Source: Candidatus Chloroploca sp. Khr17 (GTDB lineage: Bacteria > Chloroflexota > Chloroflexia > Chloroflexales > Chloroflexaceae). Taken from it: a DNA stretch of 46,275 nt. Below the pieces are notes generated by a model. That model had not been told where the DNA came from and did not search any database. It saw only the letters and a program-made list of their open reading frames with translations. Positions 7,977 through 17,299 of the stretch are shown here, piece by piece (positions within the stretch are counted from its first letter, which is position 1; every line of letters starts with the position of its first letter). The position numbers were made by a program, and so were the translations under genes. The DNA lies in NCBI RefSeq assembly GCF_004138165.1, contig NZ_RYFF01000042.1, positions 1 to 46,275 of the forward strand. Direction: 5' to 3'.

Positions 7977-8070
7977 GGGGGTGTGGCGGAGCCCGGTTTA
8001 TCGCGTCGGTCTTGAAAACCGAAGGGCGTAGCAATGCGTCCCGTGGGTTCGAATCCCACCGCCCCCTCCA
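7977..8070 (+). tRNA. tRNA-Ser (anticodon TGA)
   Basis: Acceptor GGGGGTG pairs with CGCCCCC; anticodon stem TCGGT/ACCGA encloses CTTGAAA (anticodon TGA). A long variable arm (GGGCGTAGCAATGCGTCC) marks a class II tRNA. CCA is encoded. Confidence 0.95.
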
Positions 8071-8093
8071 GTTTTAGCTTGTTGCGTACGTAC

Positions 8094-8183
8094 GGGGAGG
8101 TCGCATAGAGGCCTAGTGCGGCGGTTTGCTAAACCGCTATGGGAGCAATCCCATCGAGGGTTCGAATCCCTCCCTCCCCGCCA
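8094..8183 (+). tRNA. tRNA-Ser (anticodon GCT)
   Basis: Acceptor GGGGAGG pairs with CCTCCCC; stem GCGGT/ACCGC encloses TTGCTAA (anticodon GCT, reading AGC/AGU). The long variable arm TGGGAGCAATCCCA is present and CCA is encoded. It is 23 bases downstream of the preceding tRNA-Ser. Confidence 0.95.
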
Positions 8184-8194
8184 AGCTGTGGAAC

Positions 8195-8238
8195 AAAGAA
8201 GGCGTGATGCAGAAACTCCTGCATCACGCCTTCTTTTT
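8195..8238 (+). terminator. Intrinsic terminator of the tRNA cluster
   Basis: A perfect 18-bp stem (8195-8212 with 8219-8236; core GAAGGCGTGATGCAG) and a six-base loop end in a run of five T. It lies between convergent transcripts and, having AAA at the other end, may also serve the L,D-transpeptidase gene. Confidence 0.85.
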
Positions 8239-8258
8239 AGATTTTTGTCACCAGTTGA

Positions 8259-9479
8259 TCAGTACGAGATGATGACGCGCGTGCCCAGGTCGGCCCAACC
8301 GTAGAGCCACTCGGCATCATCGATGCGCAGGTTGATGCAGCCGTGTGAGGCACGGATGCCCGTGCCGTGGTTGTCGTGCCAGTAGGTGCCGTGTAGGGCT
8401 ACGCCGCCGACAACGTATTGTACCCACGGAATGTTGGGGACTTCCCAGCACTCGCCACCCATGCAGTCGGCCATCGTCTGCATCGGGTATTTGAGGTAGA
8501 TCGCATATTCGCCGACCGGCGTGTTGAAGCCGTCACGTCCGGTGGCAACGGGTGCGCGGAAAACGAGCAGATCCCCTTCGTAGGCGCTCAGCCACTGCTC
8601 GCTGAGGCTCACTTCGATGCGGCGTTCCCAGATGGCGGGGTGCCAGGTCAGCGTGCCGGGCATCTGAGTGACCGGGGCGATGTTCACCCCACGGATTTGG
8701 GCCAGTTGCCGACCGAGATCGCTCAGTTGAACCTCGTGCAGCGAGTTGATCCGGTAGCCCGTTGAAGCGCGCATGCTCTGGAAGAAGCTCGGCAGATCCT
8801 CGGGAAAATAGATAAACTTGGCTCGCTCGAAATACTGGACGAGCCGCCCGCCCTCGTCAACGGTTTCGCTCAACGGGAAACCAAAGATGCGCATGCCACC
8901 CCGCTTTTCCCAGGCTTTGTGAAACTCGCCCCAGAGGGTGTGGCCTGTTTCGGGGAAGTAGCGCACGCCTGTTTGTGGATCTTCAAGTGGTGCAGGGAAG
9001 CCCTGGTAGGCCAGCAGATCGCGCCCCAGTAACCCGAGTTGCACCTGTTCGTCGGCAGGCAGTTCGGGATGATACTCGAAGCGCGCGCGCTCGAAGTACT
9101 GAACAATGCGCCCATCTTCGACAAACTCTTCGGTGAGCGGATAGCCAAAGGTGTGGATTTGACCATTGGCTCGCCAGAAGTTGAGAAAGCCACTGCGGTT
9201 GCTAACGTGATGCCCCGTCTGCGCAAAATAGACGGTCTGCATCTGCGGCAACTGTTCCGCATTCACGATGCCCGCCTGCTGGAACTGGCTAGCCCGGAAT
9301 GCCGTCTCGTGTGCCTGGGCCGCAGCCAACGCAGCTCGGGCCTCACGGTAGCTCACCGGGGGCACAAAATCAGCCCGTGGGTGACGCGCTTCAAGATGCT
9401 GCGTCCAGAGCATACTACTTATAATAGCAGCAATAACGAGTAACGGAACGGCCAGTGGAAGCAAACGGCGAGCGCGCAT
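8259..9479 (-). CDS. L,D-transpeptidase (YkuD domain) with paired FGYPL repeats
   Basis: A 406-residue exported or membrane-anchored protein. The N terminus MRARRLLPLAVPLLVIAAII is a signal anchor. Two similar modules follow, each with an aromatic start, an FGYPL or FGFPL core and VQYFERA[RK]F (around residues 93-140 and 185-235); such LGFP-like modules are common in secreted Chloroflexi proteins. The C-terminal YkuD domain has HGTYWH and the active-site SHGCINL, with the nucleophilic Cys near residue 380. L,D-transpeptidases make 3-3 peptidoglycan cross-links or attach proteins to peptidoglycan outside the membrane. AAGGAA precedes the start at seven-base spacing. It stands alone, convergent to the tRNA cluster. 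Confidence 0.88.
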   Translation of the reverse strand: MRARRLLPLAVPLLVIAAIISSMLWTQHLEARHPRADFVPPVSYREARAALAAAQAHETAFRASQFQQAGIVNAEQLPQMQTVYFAQTGHHVSNRSGFLNFWRANGQIHTFGYPLTEEFVEDGRIVQYFERARFEYHPELPADEQVQLGLLGRDLLAYQGFPAPLEDPQTGVRYFPETGHTLWGEFHKAWEKRGGMRIFGFPLSETVDEGGRLVQYFERAKFIYFPEDLPSFFQSMRASTGYRINSLHEVQLSDLGRQLAQIRGVNIAPVTQMPGTLTWHPAIWERRIEVSLSEQWLSAYEGDLLVFRAPVATGRDGFNTPVGEYAIYLKYPMQTMADCMGGECWEVPNIPWVQYVVGGVALHGTYWHDNHGTGIRASHGCINLRIDDAEWLYGWADLGTRVIISY

Positions 9480-9528
9480 ACTATGTTTCCTTGGGATAAA
9501 GCCATGCGAGGATAGTCGTTGTTTTTCT

Positions 9529-9534
9529 ATTATA
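9529..9534 (-). promoter_or_regulatory. Putative -10 box for the L,D-transpeptidase
   Basis: TATAAT on the minus strand, about 50 bases before the start codon. No good -35 hexamer is evident at 17 bases (AGTCAA). Confidence 0.35.
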
Positions 9535-9570
9535 TAGAAAGTAAACGCTTTTGACTAGGGTTTATGGTGC

Positions 9571-9701
9571 AAGATCTTGCACATACGGTGGTTTTTTGAC
9601 GCAAAGGCGCAGAGGCGCGAAGGTTTGGAGGGACTTGCATGCGCAACTTTGCGCCCTTGCATCTTTGCGTCAATGCGCGTCAACCGTATGTGCAAGGTCT
9701 T
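9571..9701. repeat. MITE-like inverted-repeat element carrying the TTGACGCAAAGGCGC repeat
   Basis: Outer arms AAGATCTTGCACATACGG (9571-9588) and its complement at 9684-9701 match at 17 of 18 positions. Inside them the dispersed repeat TTGACGCAAAGGCGC (from 9596) faces a reversed copy ending TTTGCGTCAA near 9673. The left end also sits in a 16-base palindrome GTGCAAGATCTTGCAC (9567-9582). It lies 100 bases upstream of the giant surface-protein gene. Confidence 0.6.
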
Positions 9702-9801
9702 GGCTCTAGGCTCAAGCGCTCGTGGCGACAATTTGTGGACACCTGGATGCTATGATGGGGACATCCCCGATTTGTTCATCATATGGCGACAGGAGTCAAC
9801 G

Positions 9802-12800
9802 ATGCGCTGGCTAGTTGGTGGGATGTTTCCACGGATGCGATACGTGGCGAGCGTGATGCTCTTGCTTAGCGGGTTGTTGCTGGCGGGCCATGCGGATCCG
9901 CTGGTACGCGCCGAACCGTTGCTTCCGACAGCTACGTTGCTGGTGACAACCACTGCCGATAGCGGCCCTGGTTCGTTGCGCCAGGCGATCGTTGATGCCA
10001 ATGCGAACCTCGGGCTAGACACGATCACCTTCGCCATTGGCACAACGGGTTCTCAGCAAACTATGCAACCCTCTTCTTCCCTGCCCATGATCACCGACCC
10101 TGTGACGATTGACGGCTGGAGCCAGGGCGGCGCAAGCTATACCGGCCCACCGCTGATCGAACTCAACGGCGCATTGGCGGGTGCTCAGGCCGTCGGCCTG
10201 ACCATTACTGGCGGCGGTAGCGTCGTGCGTGGGTTGGTGGTCAATGGCTTTGCGACCGGCAACTTCGCCGGAGGCATCCGCCTGCAAACAGGCGGCGGCA
10301 ACTGGATTTACGGCAACTACATCGGTACAAACTTCGCCGGGGATACCCGCGTCGCCAACACGCGCGGCATCTGGATTGACGGCGGCTCTAGCCACAACCG
10401 CATTGGCACCAACGCCGACGGTGTGAATGATGTGGCCGAACGCAACGTCGTCTCGGCCAACGCCGCGCAGAATATCTGGATCTATCAGCCCGCCACCGCG
10501 GGCAACCTGATCATGGGCAATTACATCGGCCTAAATGCAGCGGGAACCGCGGCTGTTGGTACAAACAATCAAACGGTTGCCGCCACCGGCATCCTGGTGC
10601 AGGAAGCCAGCTACACTGTCATTGGCACGGATGGCGATGGGCAGGGCGATGCGCTGGAAGGCAACGTCATCAGCGGCAGTATCCATAACATCAATCTGAC
10701 TGGCACTAGTGTCAACATGAGCCACCACAACCGCATTTCCGGCAACCTGATTGGCACGAATGCCAGCGGCACAGTCAGCGTGGGCATTCAGGTGGAAGGG
10801 GTGCGCGTCTACGTCACCGAGAACAACATCATCGGCACCGATGGCGACGGCGTTTCCGACGAATTGGAAGGCAACCTGATTTCCGGCAACAGCGATTGGG
10901 GCATCTTGCTCCAGCAAACCGGCGCACTGAACAATGTCGTCGCTGGCAACAAGATTGGCACCGACATCACCGGGATGCTCTCCATTCGCAACGGTTATGG
11001 CGGCTCGCCCCGCGCCGGTATCGTGCTGGGCGGCTACGGCAACCTGGTGGGCAGTAACGTCGATGGCGTCAGCGACGACCTCGAGCGCAATCTCATCTCT
11101 GGCAACGCCAACAACGGCACCAGTGGCATCTTCTCGCAGTTCGTCAGCGTGACCGGCGCCATGCCCAACACCATCGCCGGCAACTGGATCGGCGTGGACG
11201 CCACCGGCCTGGCGGCGCTGCCCAACAACGTCGGCATCAGCGGCGCATCGCAGGGTCTCCTGGTGCGCGACAACGTGATTGCCGCCAACACCTTTGAAGG
11301 CATCAGCCTGAACCTGACCACTTCCACCCTGACCGGCAACCTGATCGGCGTGGGCACCGACGGCGTGACAGCGCTGGGCAACGGTCATCATGGCATAAGC
11401 CTGAACGGCAGCGACAATCAGATCGGCGGCATCGGCCCCGGCGAAGCCAACCTCATCGCCAACAATGGCACATCGGCAGCCTTCTACAACGGCATCCTGG
11501 TGAACGCCACGGCCGTACGCAACACCATGCGCGGCAACCGCATTTTTGCCAATGCACGCCTGGGCATTGACCTGCTGCAACCGGCAGGCGTTAATGTCAA
11601 CGACCCCGACGACCCGGACACCGGCGGCAACAATCTACAAAATTACCCGGTCATCACCTTCGCCCAAGCCTACGCCGACGGCACAACCGTGATTGAAGGT
11701 ACGCTGGACAGCAACCCCAACACCACCTTCACCCTGGACTTTTACTACAGTTCCGAGGCCGACCCCACTGGCTACGGCGAAGGGGAGTTCTACCTGGGCG
11801 CGGGCAGTGCCACCACCGACGCCAATGGGGACGCTGAATTTGATGTCACTCTGCCCGTGACTCTTTCGCCCAATCAGTTCGTCAGCGCCACCGCCACCCA
11901 CGCCGACGGCAGCACTTCCGAGTTTTCGCTCGCTTTTGCCGCCGGGGGCGTGCTGGATGTGCCTCTTGAGGGGTTGACGTTGCAAGTCATGCCGCCCATC
12001 TACGAAGATGTACCGGCGCAGTTCAGCGCCAGCGTCAACGCTGGCACAGGGGTGAGTTACGCTTGGGACTTTGGCGATGGGCAGTTGGGCAGCGGCGCGG
12101 TTGTGGCCCACACCTTTACTACGCCGGGAACCTACACGGTGACCGTGACGGCCACAAACAACAGCAGCAGCGCCATCACCAGCACCCTGGTCAGTGTGTT
12201 GGAACCGGCCAACATCAACGGCGTCGTCTGGCTGGATCGCGACGGCGACGGCTACTTCGGCCTGGGCGAGTCTGCCATCTTCAATTCGATAGGACAGGGC
12301 TATCTCATCACGGCCACACTGCAAGCGCCACCCAGCACCGTGCTGAACGCGAATATCGTCAACGGCAGCTACCAAATCTTCACGCCGCAGGCCGGGGTCT
12401 ACCTGGTGGAGGCCACCAACCTCTACATCTGCTCCATCATCACCAACTGCAACGCCAGCCCCAGTCCGGTGGCGGTAGCCATGGGTGAAGATGGCGGCAC
12501 GGAGATCAACTTCGGTCTCATGCCGATCTCTTTTGTGCCTCAGCCGGATGACGATGGCTACATCGTTGGCCGCGCCTGGGTGGACAGCAACGCCAATGGG
12601 TACCCTGACCCCGGCGAGACGCCTCTCAACGGCCGCACCGTGCGCCTGCTGGACGTCAACGGCAATCAACTCGCCACCCACGTCACCGGCTCAAGCTGGG
12701 GCCATGGGGCCTACGCCTTCCGCATCACGGAGCCTGGCCTGTACCGGGTGCAGATGGACGCGCCGGGCGGCTTCTTCCCCGCCAGCCGCGAAGTCGAGGT

Positions 12801-15800
12801 CTACGTGGCAGGCATGAATATGCTCAGCGCCCAGCTGCCCTTTGCCGCCGGTGGGACGATTGGTGGGCAGGTCACCGGCAGCGGCGGCGCCGGGCTGGGC
12901 GGCGTGCCCTTCAATCTGCAACCGGGCAACCGACAAACCCTTTCCTTGGGTGGCGCTTACGGCTTTGCCGGTCTGGACAATGGCAATTACACGCTGCAGA
13001 TCACTCCGCCGCCCAACTACGTCACCGCCGATGGCGTCACGCAGCGCTTTGTACCGGCGACGCTCAACGGCAGCGCCGTGGAGAACTGGACGCTGCTAAA
13101 GAAGGGGGAACTCACCATCAAGGCGGTACAGATTGTCAATGGGCAGGCGCTGCCCATTGACTTCCTGCCCTTCGAACTGCTGCTGAACGGCAGCCAGGCG
13201 CGGGTCGTCTTTACCAACGCTCAGGGGGAGGCGCTGGTGGAGGGGCTGGCGCCCGGCACGTATATCGTGCAGCCCTTTGATGACTTAGGCAGCCTGGTCC
13301 CCGGATTGCAACTGACCCCGCCGACGCGTACCGTGGTGATCAGCAATGACACATTCGCCAGCGCCAGCTTCAGCGGAACGCTCTCGCGCTCGCTCAATAT
13401 GTACTGCCAGTTGCCGGGCACCTTCGGCCAGGGCTTCGCCTGCAACTACGAAGTGCGCACCCTCAGCGGCAGCCTGATCGAAACCGGTTATCTGCCGCCC
13501 AGCCAACCCGCCACCAGCAACTGGAACCTGAACCCGGCCACGCTGGAGGTGCGTCTGATCCCCGACCCGAATGTGCCGGGTCAGGAAAGCTGGCCCACCT
13601 ACAGCCAGATCGTCGTCATCGCCAACAACACCCACGTTGATGTGCGCTACCCCTGGAACCCGAGCAACCCGCAGACCATCGCCGGCTACGCCTTCTGGGA
13701 TCGCTGCGCCCCGCTGGGTGTGCGCGCCAACAGCAACAGTTGCACCGAGTCCAATGTGCCCAGCAACAATGACATCCCGGTGACGCTGTACAACCAGCTT
13801 GGCGTCGCGATCACCAGTACCCTGACCACCCAGGGCACTGGCTGGAACAGCGGCTACTTCAGCTTTCCCAACCTGCCCGTCCCCGGCACCTACCGGGTGC
13901 GACTGAACCTGCCGCCGGGCTACGCGCCGACGACCGCAGTGGAAAGATGGTACACTCTGACGGGCGCCGCCCCCGCACCGGAGCTGCTGGAGGTGGGCTA
14001 CCAACGCAACGAAAACCAGGTGCTAAGTGGCCGCGTCTTCTGGGACACGGATGCCAACGGCGTCTTCGACGAGGCGTGGGACGACCCCATCGCCGACGCG
14101 GCGTTGGTCATCACCACACCGGGCGGCCAGGCGGTCGCCAACCTCACTACCGGCTCCAACGGCGGCTACACCCGGTCGCCCATCACCAGCGGCGAGTATC
14201 GGGTCACGCTGACCCACGCCGGGCAAAGCTGGACGCGCGACGCCTCTGTGCCGCTGAACGGCGGCGTGCCGCTGGTTGATTTTCCGGTGCCGCCGGAGGA
14301 CAACCGGCCGCGGGTGTTGGTCTTCATTGATGGCAACCACAACGGCGTGGCCGACGCGGGCGAGCAGCGGCTGGCGGACGTCTCTGTGCGGCTGCGCGAC
14401 GCGGCCTGCGGCAGCAGCGGCGCGAACTTGCAGACCGTCAACAGCGACAGCGGCGGCGTGGCCGTCTTCAACCCGCCGCCCGGTGGCTTCTTCCCCGTCT
14501 GCGCCCAGATCACCGCCGGACTGCCGGTTGATCTCCTGCCGGCCAATCCGACGGGCGTCAACGTGCCGCGCAGCGGCGGCGCGCCGGTAGCGCTGGCCGT
14601 CCAGCCAGCCAACACCCTGCTCGTGCGCGCCTTTCTGGACGGCAACGGCAACGGCAGCCGCGAGGCGGGCGAACCGTATTTGAGCGGCGGCAGCGCAACC
14701 GTCAACAGCGTGACGCAGAGCCTCAGCAGCAGCGGGGCGACGTTCTACCTGCCCGGCGGCAGCTATCCGGTGCAGTTCACGCCACCGGCGGGTTACGCCT
14801 CCCTGTGGTCGGTGCCCATCGGCCCGATCGTCACCAACAACGCCGCGCAGACGCTGCTCATCCCCCTGCGCGACGCCGGCAGCGTGAGTGGCAAGATATG
14901 GCCGCCCGGCGGCGGCTTTTACGCCGGCGGCGGTTCGCCGTCCGCCGGATTGACGGTGCAGTTACAAAACACCGCCAGCAACGCCATCGTGGAAACCAGC
15001 AGCGACGCCAACGGCAACTTCAGCTTCAGCAACCTGGCCCCGGCCACCTACCGCCTGCGCCTGCCCGCGCCGCCGCCCGGCTACGTGGCCGACAGCGAGC
15101 CGCTGATCACCTACCAGAGCGGGCAAATCCTGAGCAACAACAATCTGAACCTGGTCCCCACCGGCCACGTGGTGGGCGTGGTCTACAGCGACAACAACGG
15201 CAACGGCCAGTGGGACGGCAACGAACAAAGCGTCAGCCAATACAGCGTGCGCCTCGTAGGCGCAGGCGGGCAGCAAATCGCCATCGTCGCCCCCGACGCG
15301 GCCGGTTACTTCCGCTTTGAGGGGCTGACGGCCAACACGCCTTACGCGCTGCAACTGGTCGGCATGCCGTCCGGCGCGTTCCTCGCCAGCTCGCCTGGCG
15401 TCTTCACCGTAGGCGCAAACCCGACGACGGTGCAGCTTGGCATCGGCGTAGTGGGGGCCGCCTTCGGGCCTACCTTCCAGGTGGGCGGCACAGTGAAATA
15501 TCAACAAGGCGACGTCCTGATCCCCATTGCCGGGGCGCGAGTGGTGCGCTATGCCTATCAGGCTGGGGGAAATGGCTGCAATGTGACCAATCCCGTTGTC
15601 CTGGCCGACACCTTCACTGATAGTGAAGGCCTTTTCCGGATGCAAGGAAACGGTCACTGCCTGAAAGTTGTGGATGTGCCGGGACTGGTGGACACGCCAC
15701 ATTATCAACATGTTTGCACCAGCGAAAATCCTTACGCCGGACAATGTGTAATAGTCTACGGCGTGTGGACTTCCATGGCCTACATCACCCTGAGCCCGGC

Positions 15801-16959
15801 TGAGCCGCCACTGCGGGCCGGCGCCAACAACACGGCGCAGCTTGCCTGGAGCACCTTCCGCGACGACAACGGCAACGGCTATCGCGACGCCGACGAGCCA
15901 GGTCTGGCGGGCGTGACGCTGGCGGGCGGTGGCAGCAGCGGCGTCTCTGGGCAGACGGGTTGGGGGCAACCCTTGAGCCTGGGCGATGGGCTGCACACGC
16001 TGACCATCGCGCCGCCTTCGGGCTACGTGGTCAACGGCCCGGCGACGCGCCAGATCGCCGTGCAGGGCACCGACGTTGAGCTGCCCGCCATCCCCCTGCG
16101 CCCGGCGGGGCTGACCCTGGTGCAGGCGTTCGTGGATCTGGATGGTGACGGCGAGCAAGACGAACGTGAGGCAGGTGTGGGTGGTGTAAGCGTAATCCTG
16201 AACGGATCGGCGTCGGCCAATGGCGTAACGTCGCCCGATGGCCGCATCCAGTTTGCGGGCCTACCCGACGGCGGTTACACCGCGACGGCGGCGCCGCCGC
16301 CTGGCTTTGCTGGCGTCCCCACACGTGCCGTCACGCTGGCACAGGGCGGCGTGCTCCAGCTTGCCTTGCAACTGACGGGCCAGGTCAGCGGGGTGGCGTA
16401 TCGAGATTGGGACGGCGACGGCCACCAGCAACCGGACGAGCCGCGGGTGGGCTTGCCCCTGACGATGACCCTGAGCAGCGGCACCGGGACGCAACTAGCT
16501 GCGAGCATGGGCGGCCTAGGCCTCTTCTTGGGTACCCCGTCCGGCACCTACACCCTGGCCGCCACGACGCCGACCGTACAAGGGCAGCCCATCACCCTGG
16601 CCGCCGATGAAGGCCAGGGTGCGGCCCTGGCTGTGGTTGGGCCGGGCGAGGTACGCGGCACGGCCTGGCTCGATGAGAACCGTGACGGCCAGCGCCAGCG
16701 GTGGGAAAGCCCGCTCGCCGGCATCGCGATTACCCTCGGCGCACAGACGACCGTTACCGATCGTGACGGGCGCTATCTGTTGGGAGAAATCCGCCCAGGT
16801 ACCTACACACTCGCCGCGAACCTCCCGCAGGGGCTTGCGGTCAGCCTGGAACCGATCACGATCAGCGACACGCGCGGGCTTGCCCTTGGCCTCGCCGTCA
16901 CACCAGCGCCCCCGGGCGTGCGGTATCGTATCTTCTTGCCAACCCTCGCTGCCCGGTAA
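9802..16959 (+). CDS. Giant secreted surface protein: β-helix, PKD, SdrD-like repeats
   Basis: A 2385-residue exported protein. The start at 9802 follows AGGAG at six bases and opens a signal peptide with a hydrophobic core (VMLLLSGLLLAGH). A CSLREA-like segment (TADSGPGSLRQAI, about residues 50-62) leads a right-handed β-helix to about residue 620, with at least four copies of an IGTDGDGxxDxLExNxISGN-like coil. A PKD domain (WDFGDG) lies near residue 752. From about 805 to the end, about ten SdrD/SpaA-type β-sandwich modules each begin with an acidic DxDxDGxxDxxE loop, such as LDRDGDGYFGLGE, likely to bind Ca2+. A Cys-containing insert spans about residues 1894-1998. The protein ends YRIFLPTLAAR, like the short LPxLxx-R tails I recall on secreted Chloroflexi proteins. 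A role in adhesion, sheath or gliding is inferred from architecture alone. Confidence 0.88.
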   Translation: MRWLVGGMFPRMRYVASVMLLLSGLLLAGHADPLVRAEPLLPTATLLVTTTADSGPGSLRQAIVDANANLGLDTITFAIGTTGSQQTMQPSSSLPMITDPVTIDGWSQGGASYTGPPLIELNGALAGAQAVGLTITGGGSVVRGLVVNGFATGNFAGGIRLQTGGGNWIYGNYIGTNFAGDTRVANTRGIWIDGGSSHNRIGTNADGVNDVAERNVVSANAAQNIWIYQPATAGNLIMGNYIGLNAAGTAAVGTNNQTVAATGILVQEASYTVIGTDGDGQGDALEGNVISGSIHNINLTGTSVNMSHHNRISGNLIGTNASGTVSVGIQVEGVRVYVTENNIIGTDGDGVSDELEGNLISGNSDWGILLQQTGALNNVVAGNKIGTDITGMLSIRNGYGGSPRAGIVLGGYGNLVGSNVDGVSDDLERNLISGNANNGTSGIFSQFVSVTGAMPNTIAGNWIGVDATGLAALPNNVGISGASQGLLVRDNVIAANTFEGISLNLTTSTLTGNLIGVGTDGVTALGNGHHGISLNGSDNQIGGIGPGEANLIANNGTSAAFYNGILVNATAVRNTMRGNRIFANARLGIDLLQPAGVNVNDPDDPDTGGNNLQNYPVITFAQAYADGTTVIEGTLDSNPNTTFTLDFYYSSEADPTGYGEGEFYLGAGSATTDANGDAEFDVTLPVTLSPNQFVSATATHADGSTSEFSLAFAAGGVLDVPLEGLTLQVMPPIYEDVPAQFSASVNAGTGVSYAWDFGDGQLGSGAVVAHTFTTPGTYTVTVTATNNSSSAITSTLVSVLEPANINGVVWLDRDGDGYFGLGESAIFNSIGQGYLITATLQAPPSTVLNANIVNGSYQIFTPQAGVYLVEATNLYICSIITNCNASPSPVAVAMGEDGGTEINFGLMPISFVPQPDDDGYIVGRAWVDSNANGYPDPGETPLNGRTVRLLDVNGNQLATHVTGSSWGHGAYAFRITEPGLYRVQMDAPGGFFPASREVEVYVAGMNMLSAQLPFAAGGTIGGQVTGSGGAGLGGVPFNLQPGNRQTLSLGGAYGFAGLDNGNYTLQITPPPNYVTADGVTQRFVPATLNGSAVENWTLLKKGELTIKAVQIVNGQALPIDFLPFELLLNGSQARVVFTNAQGEALVEGLAPGTYIVQPFDDLGSLVPGLQLTPPTRTVVISNDTFASASFSGTLSRSLNMYCQLPGTFGQGFACNYEVRTLSGSLIETGYLPPSQPATSNWNLNPATLEVRLIPDPNVPGQESWPTYSQIVVIANNTHVDVRYPWNPSNPQTIAGYAFWDRCAPLGVRANSNSCTESNVPSNNDIPVTLYNQLGVAITSTLTTQGTGWNSGYFSFPNLPVPGTYRVRLNLPPGYAPTTAVERWYTLTGAAPAPELLEVGYQRNENQVLSGRVFWDTDANGVFDEAWDDPIADAALVITTPGGQAVANLTTGSNGGYTRSPITSGEYRVTLTHAGQSWTRDASVPLNGGVPLVDFPVPPEDNRPRVLVFIDGNHNGVADAGEQRLADVSVRLRDAACGSSGANLQTVNSDSGGVAVFNPPPGGFFPVCAQITAGLPVDLLPANPTGVNVPRSGGAPVALAVQPANTLLVRAFLDGNGNGSREAGEPYLSGGSATVNSVTQSLSSSGATFYLPGGSYPVQFTPPAGYASLWSVPIGPIVTNNAAQTLLIPLRDAGSVSGKIWPPGGGFYAGGGSPSAGLTVQLQNTASNAIVETSSDANGNFSFSNLAPATYRLRLPAPPPGYVADSEPLITYQSGQILSNNNLNLVPTGHVVGVVYSDNNGNGQWDGNEQSVSQYSVRLVGAGGQQIAIVAPDAAGYFRFEGLTANTPYALQLVGMPSGAFLASSPGVFTVGANPTTVQLGIGVVGAAFGPTFQVGGTVKYQQGDVLIPIAGARVVRYAYQAGGNGCNVTNPVVLADTFTDSEGLFRMQGNGHCLKVVDVPGLVDTPHYQHVCTSENPYAGQCVIVYGVWTSMAYITLSPAEPPLRAGANNTAQLAWSTFRDDNGNGYRDADEPGLAGVTLAGGGSSGVSGQTGWGQPLSLGDGLHTLTIAPPSGYVVNGPATRQIAVQGTDVELPAIPLRPAGLTLVQAFVDLDGDGEQDEREAGVGGVSVILNGSASANGVTSPDGRIQFAGLPDGGYTATAAPPPGFAGVPTRAVTLAQGGVLQLALQLTGQVSGVAYRDWDGDGHQQPDEPRVGLPLTMTLSSGTGTQLAASMGGLGLFLGTPSGTYTLAATTPTVQGQPITLAADEGQGAALAVVGPGEVRGTAWLDENRDGQRQRWESPLAGIAITLGAQTTVTDRDGRYLLGEIRPGTYTLAANLPQGLAVSLEPITISDTRGLALGLAVTPAPPGVRYRIFLPTLAAR

Positions 16960-17073
16960 GTAGTCTGTCAGCTACATTAATACCCCACCGCCATCCACCG
17001 CAGTAGGGGCGCAGCAGCCCATGGCCCCCGTCGACAACCGGCCCCTCGCCTTGCTGCTGCGCCCCCGGGCAAC

Positions 17074-17099
17074 GTTGCGCCGTTGCGCCGTTGCGTCAA
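17074..17099 (-). repeat. TTGACGCAAAGGCGC-family dispersed repeat
   Basis: On the minus strand TTGACGCAACGGCGCAACGG is a variant of the dispersed repeat also found at 9596, 27046, 29862, 41440, 41464 and 45524. Confidence 0.6.
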
Positions 17100-17119
17100 A
17101 AATCGGGCTTCCGGTCGTG

Positions 17120-17148
17120 TTGCGGACAAGAGTACCCCATGGTATACT
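17120..17148 (+). promoter_or_regulatory. Promoter of tRNA-Leu
   Basis: TTGCGG (17120-17125) and TATACT (17143-17148) with 17-base spacing and an extended TGG before the -10 box. tRNA-Leu starts 16 bases after it. Confidence 0.62.
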
Positions 17149-17163
17149 CATCCCGGTATTCAT

Positions 17164-17248
17164 GGGGACGTGGCGGAATTGGCAGACGCGCATGACTTAG
17201 GATCATGTGCCGCAAGGCGTGCGGGTTCAACTCCCGCTGTCCCCACCA
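17164..17248 (+). tRNA. tRNA-Leu (anticodon TAG)
   Basis: Acceptor GGGGACG pairs with TGTCCCC; anticodon stem CATGA/TCATG encloses CTTAGGA (anticodon TAG). The variable arm TGCCGCAAGGCGT is long, as in class II tRNAs. T arm GCGGG/CCCGC; CCA encoded. Confidence 0.95.
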
Positions 17249-17299
17249 TAGCAAACCTGGGCCACTGCGCCTCTGGGGTGGTCTGCAGCTGTTGATCGT

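Noticed and set aside
9577-9801. N-terminal extension of the giant protein
   Set aside because: The 75 residues run through an inverted-repeat element and precede the clear signal peptide; AGGAG supports the start at 9802.
10531-12681. Long minus-strand open frames within the giant surface-protein gene
   Set aside because: They arise from the G+C-rich third-position bias of the coding strand and show Ala/His/Asp-rich low-complexity text.
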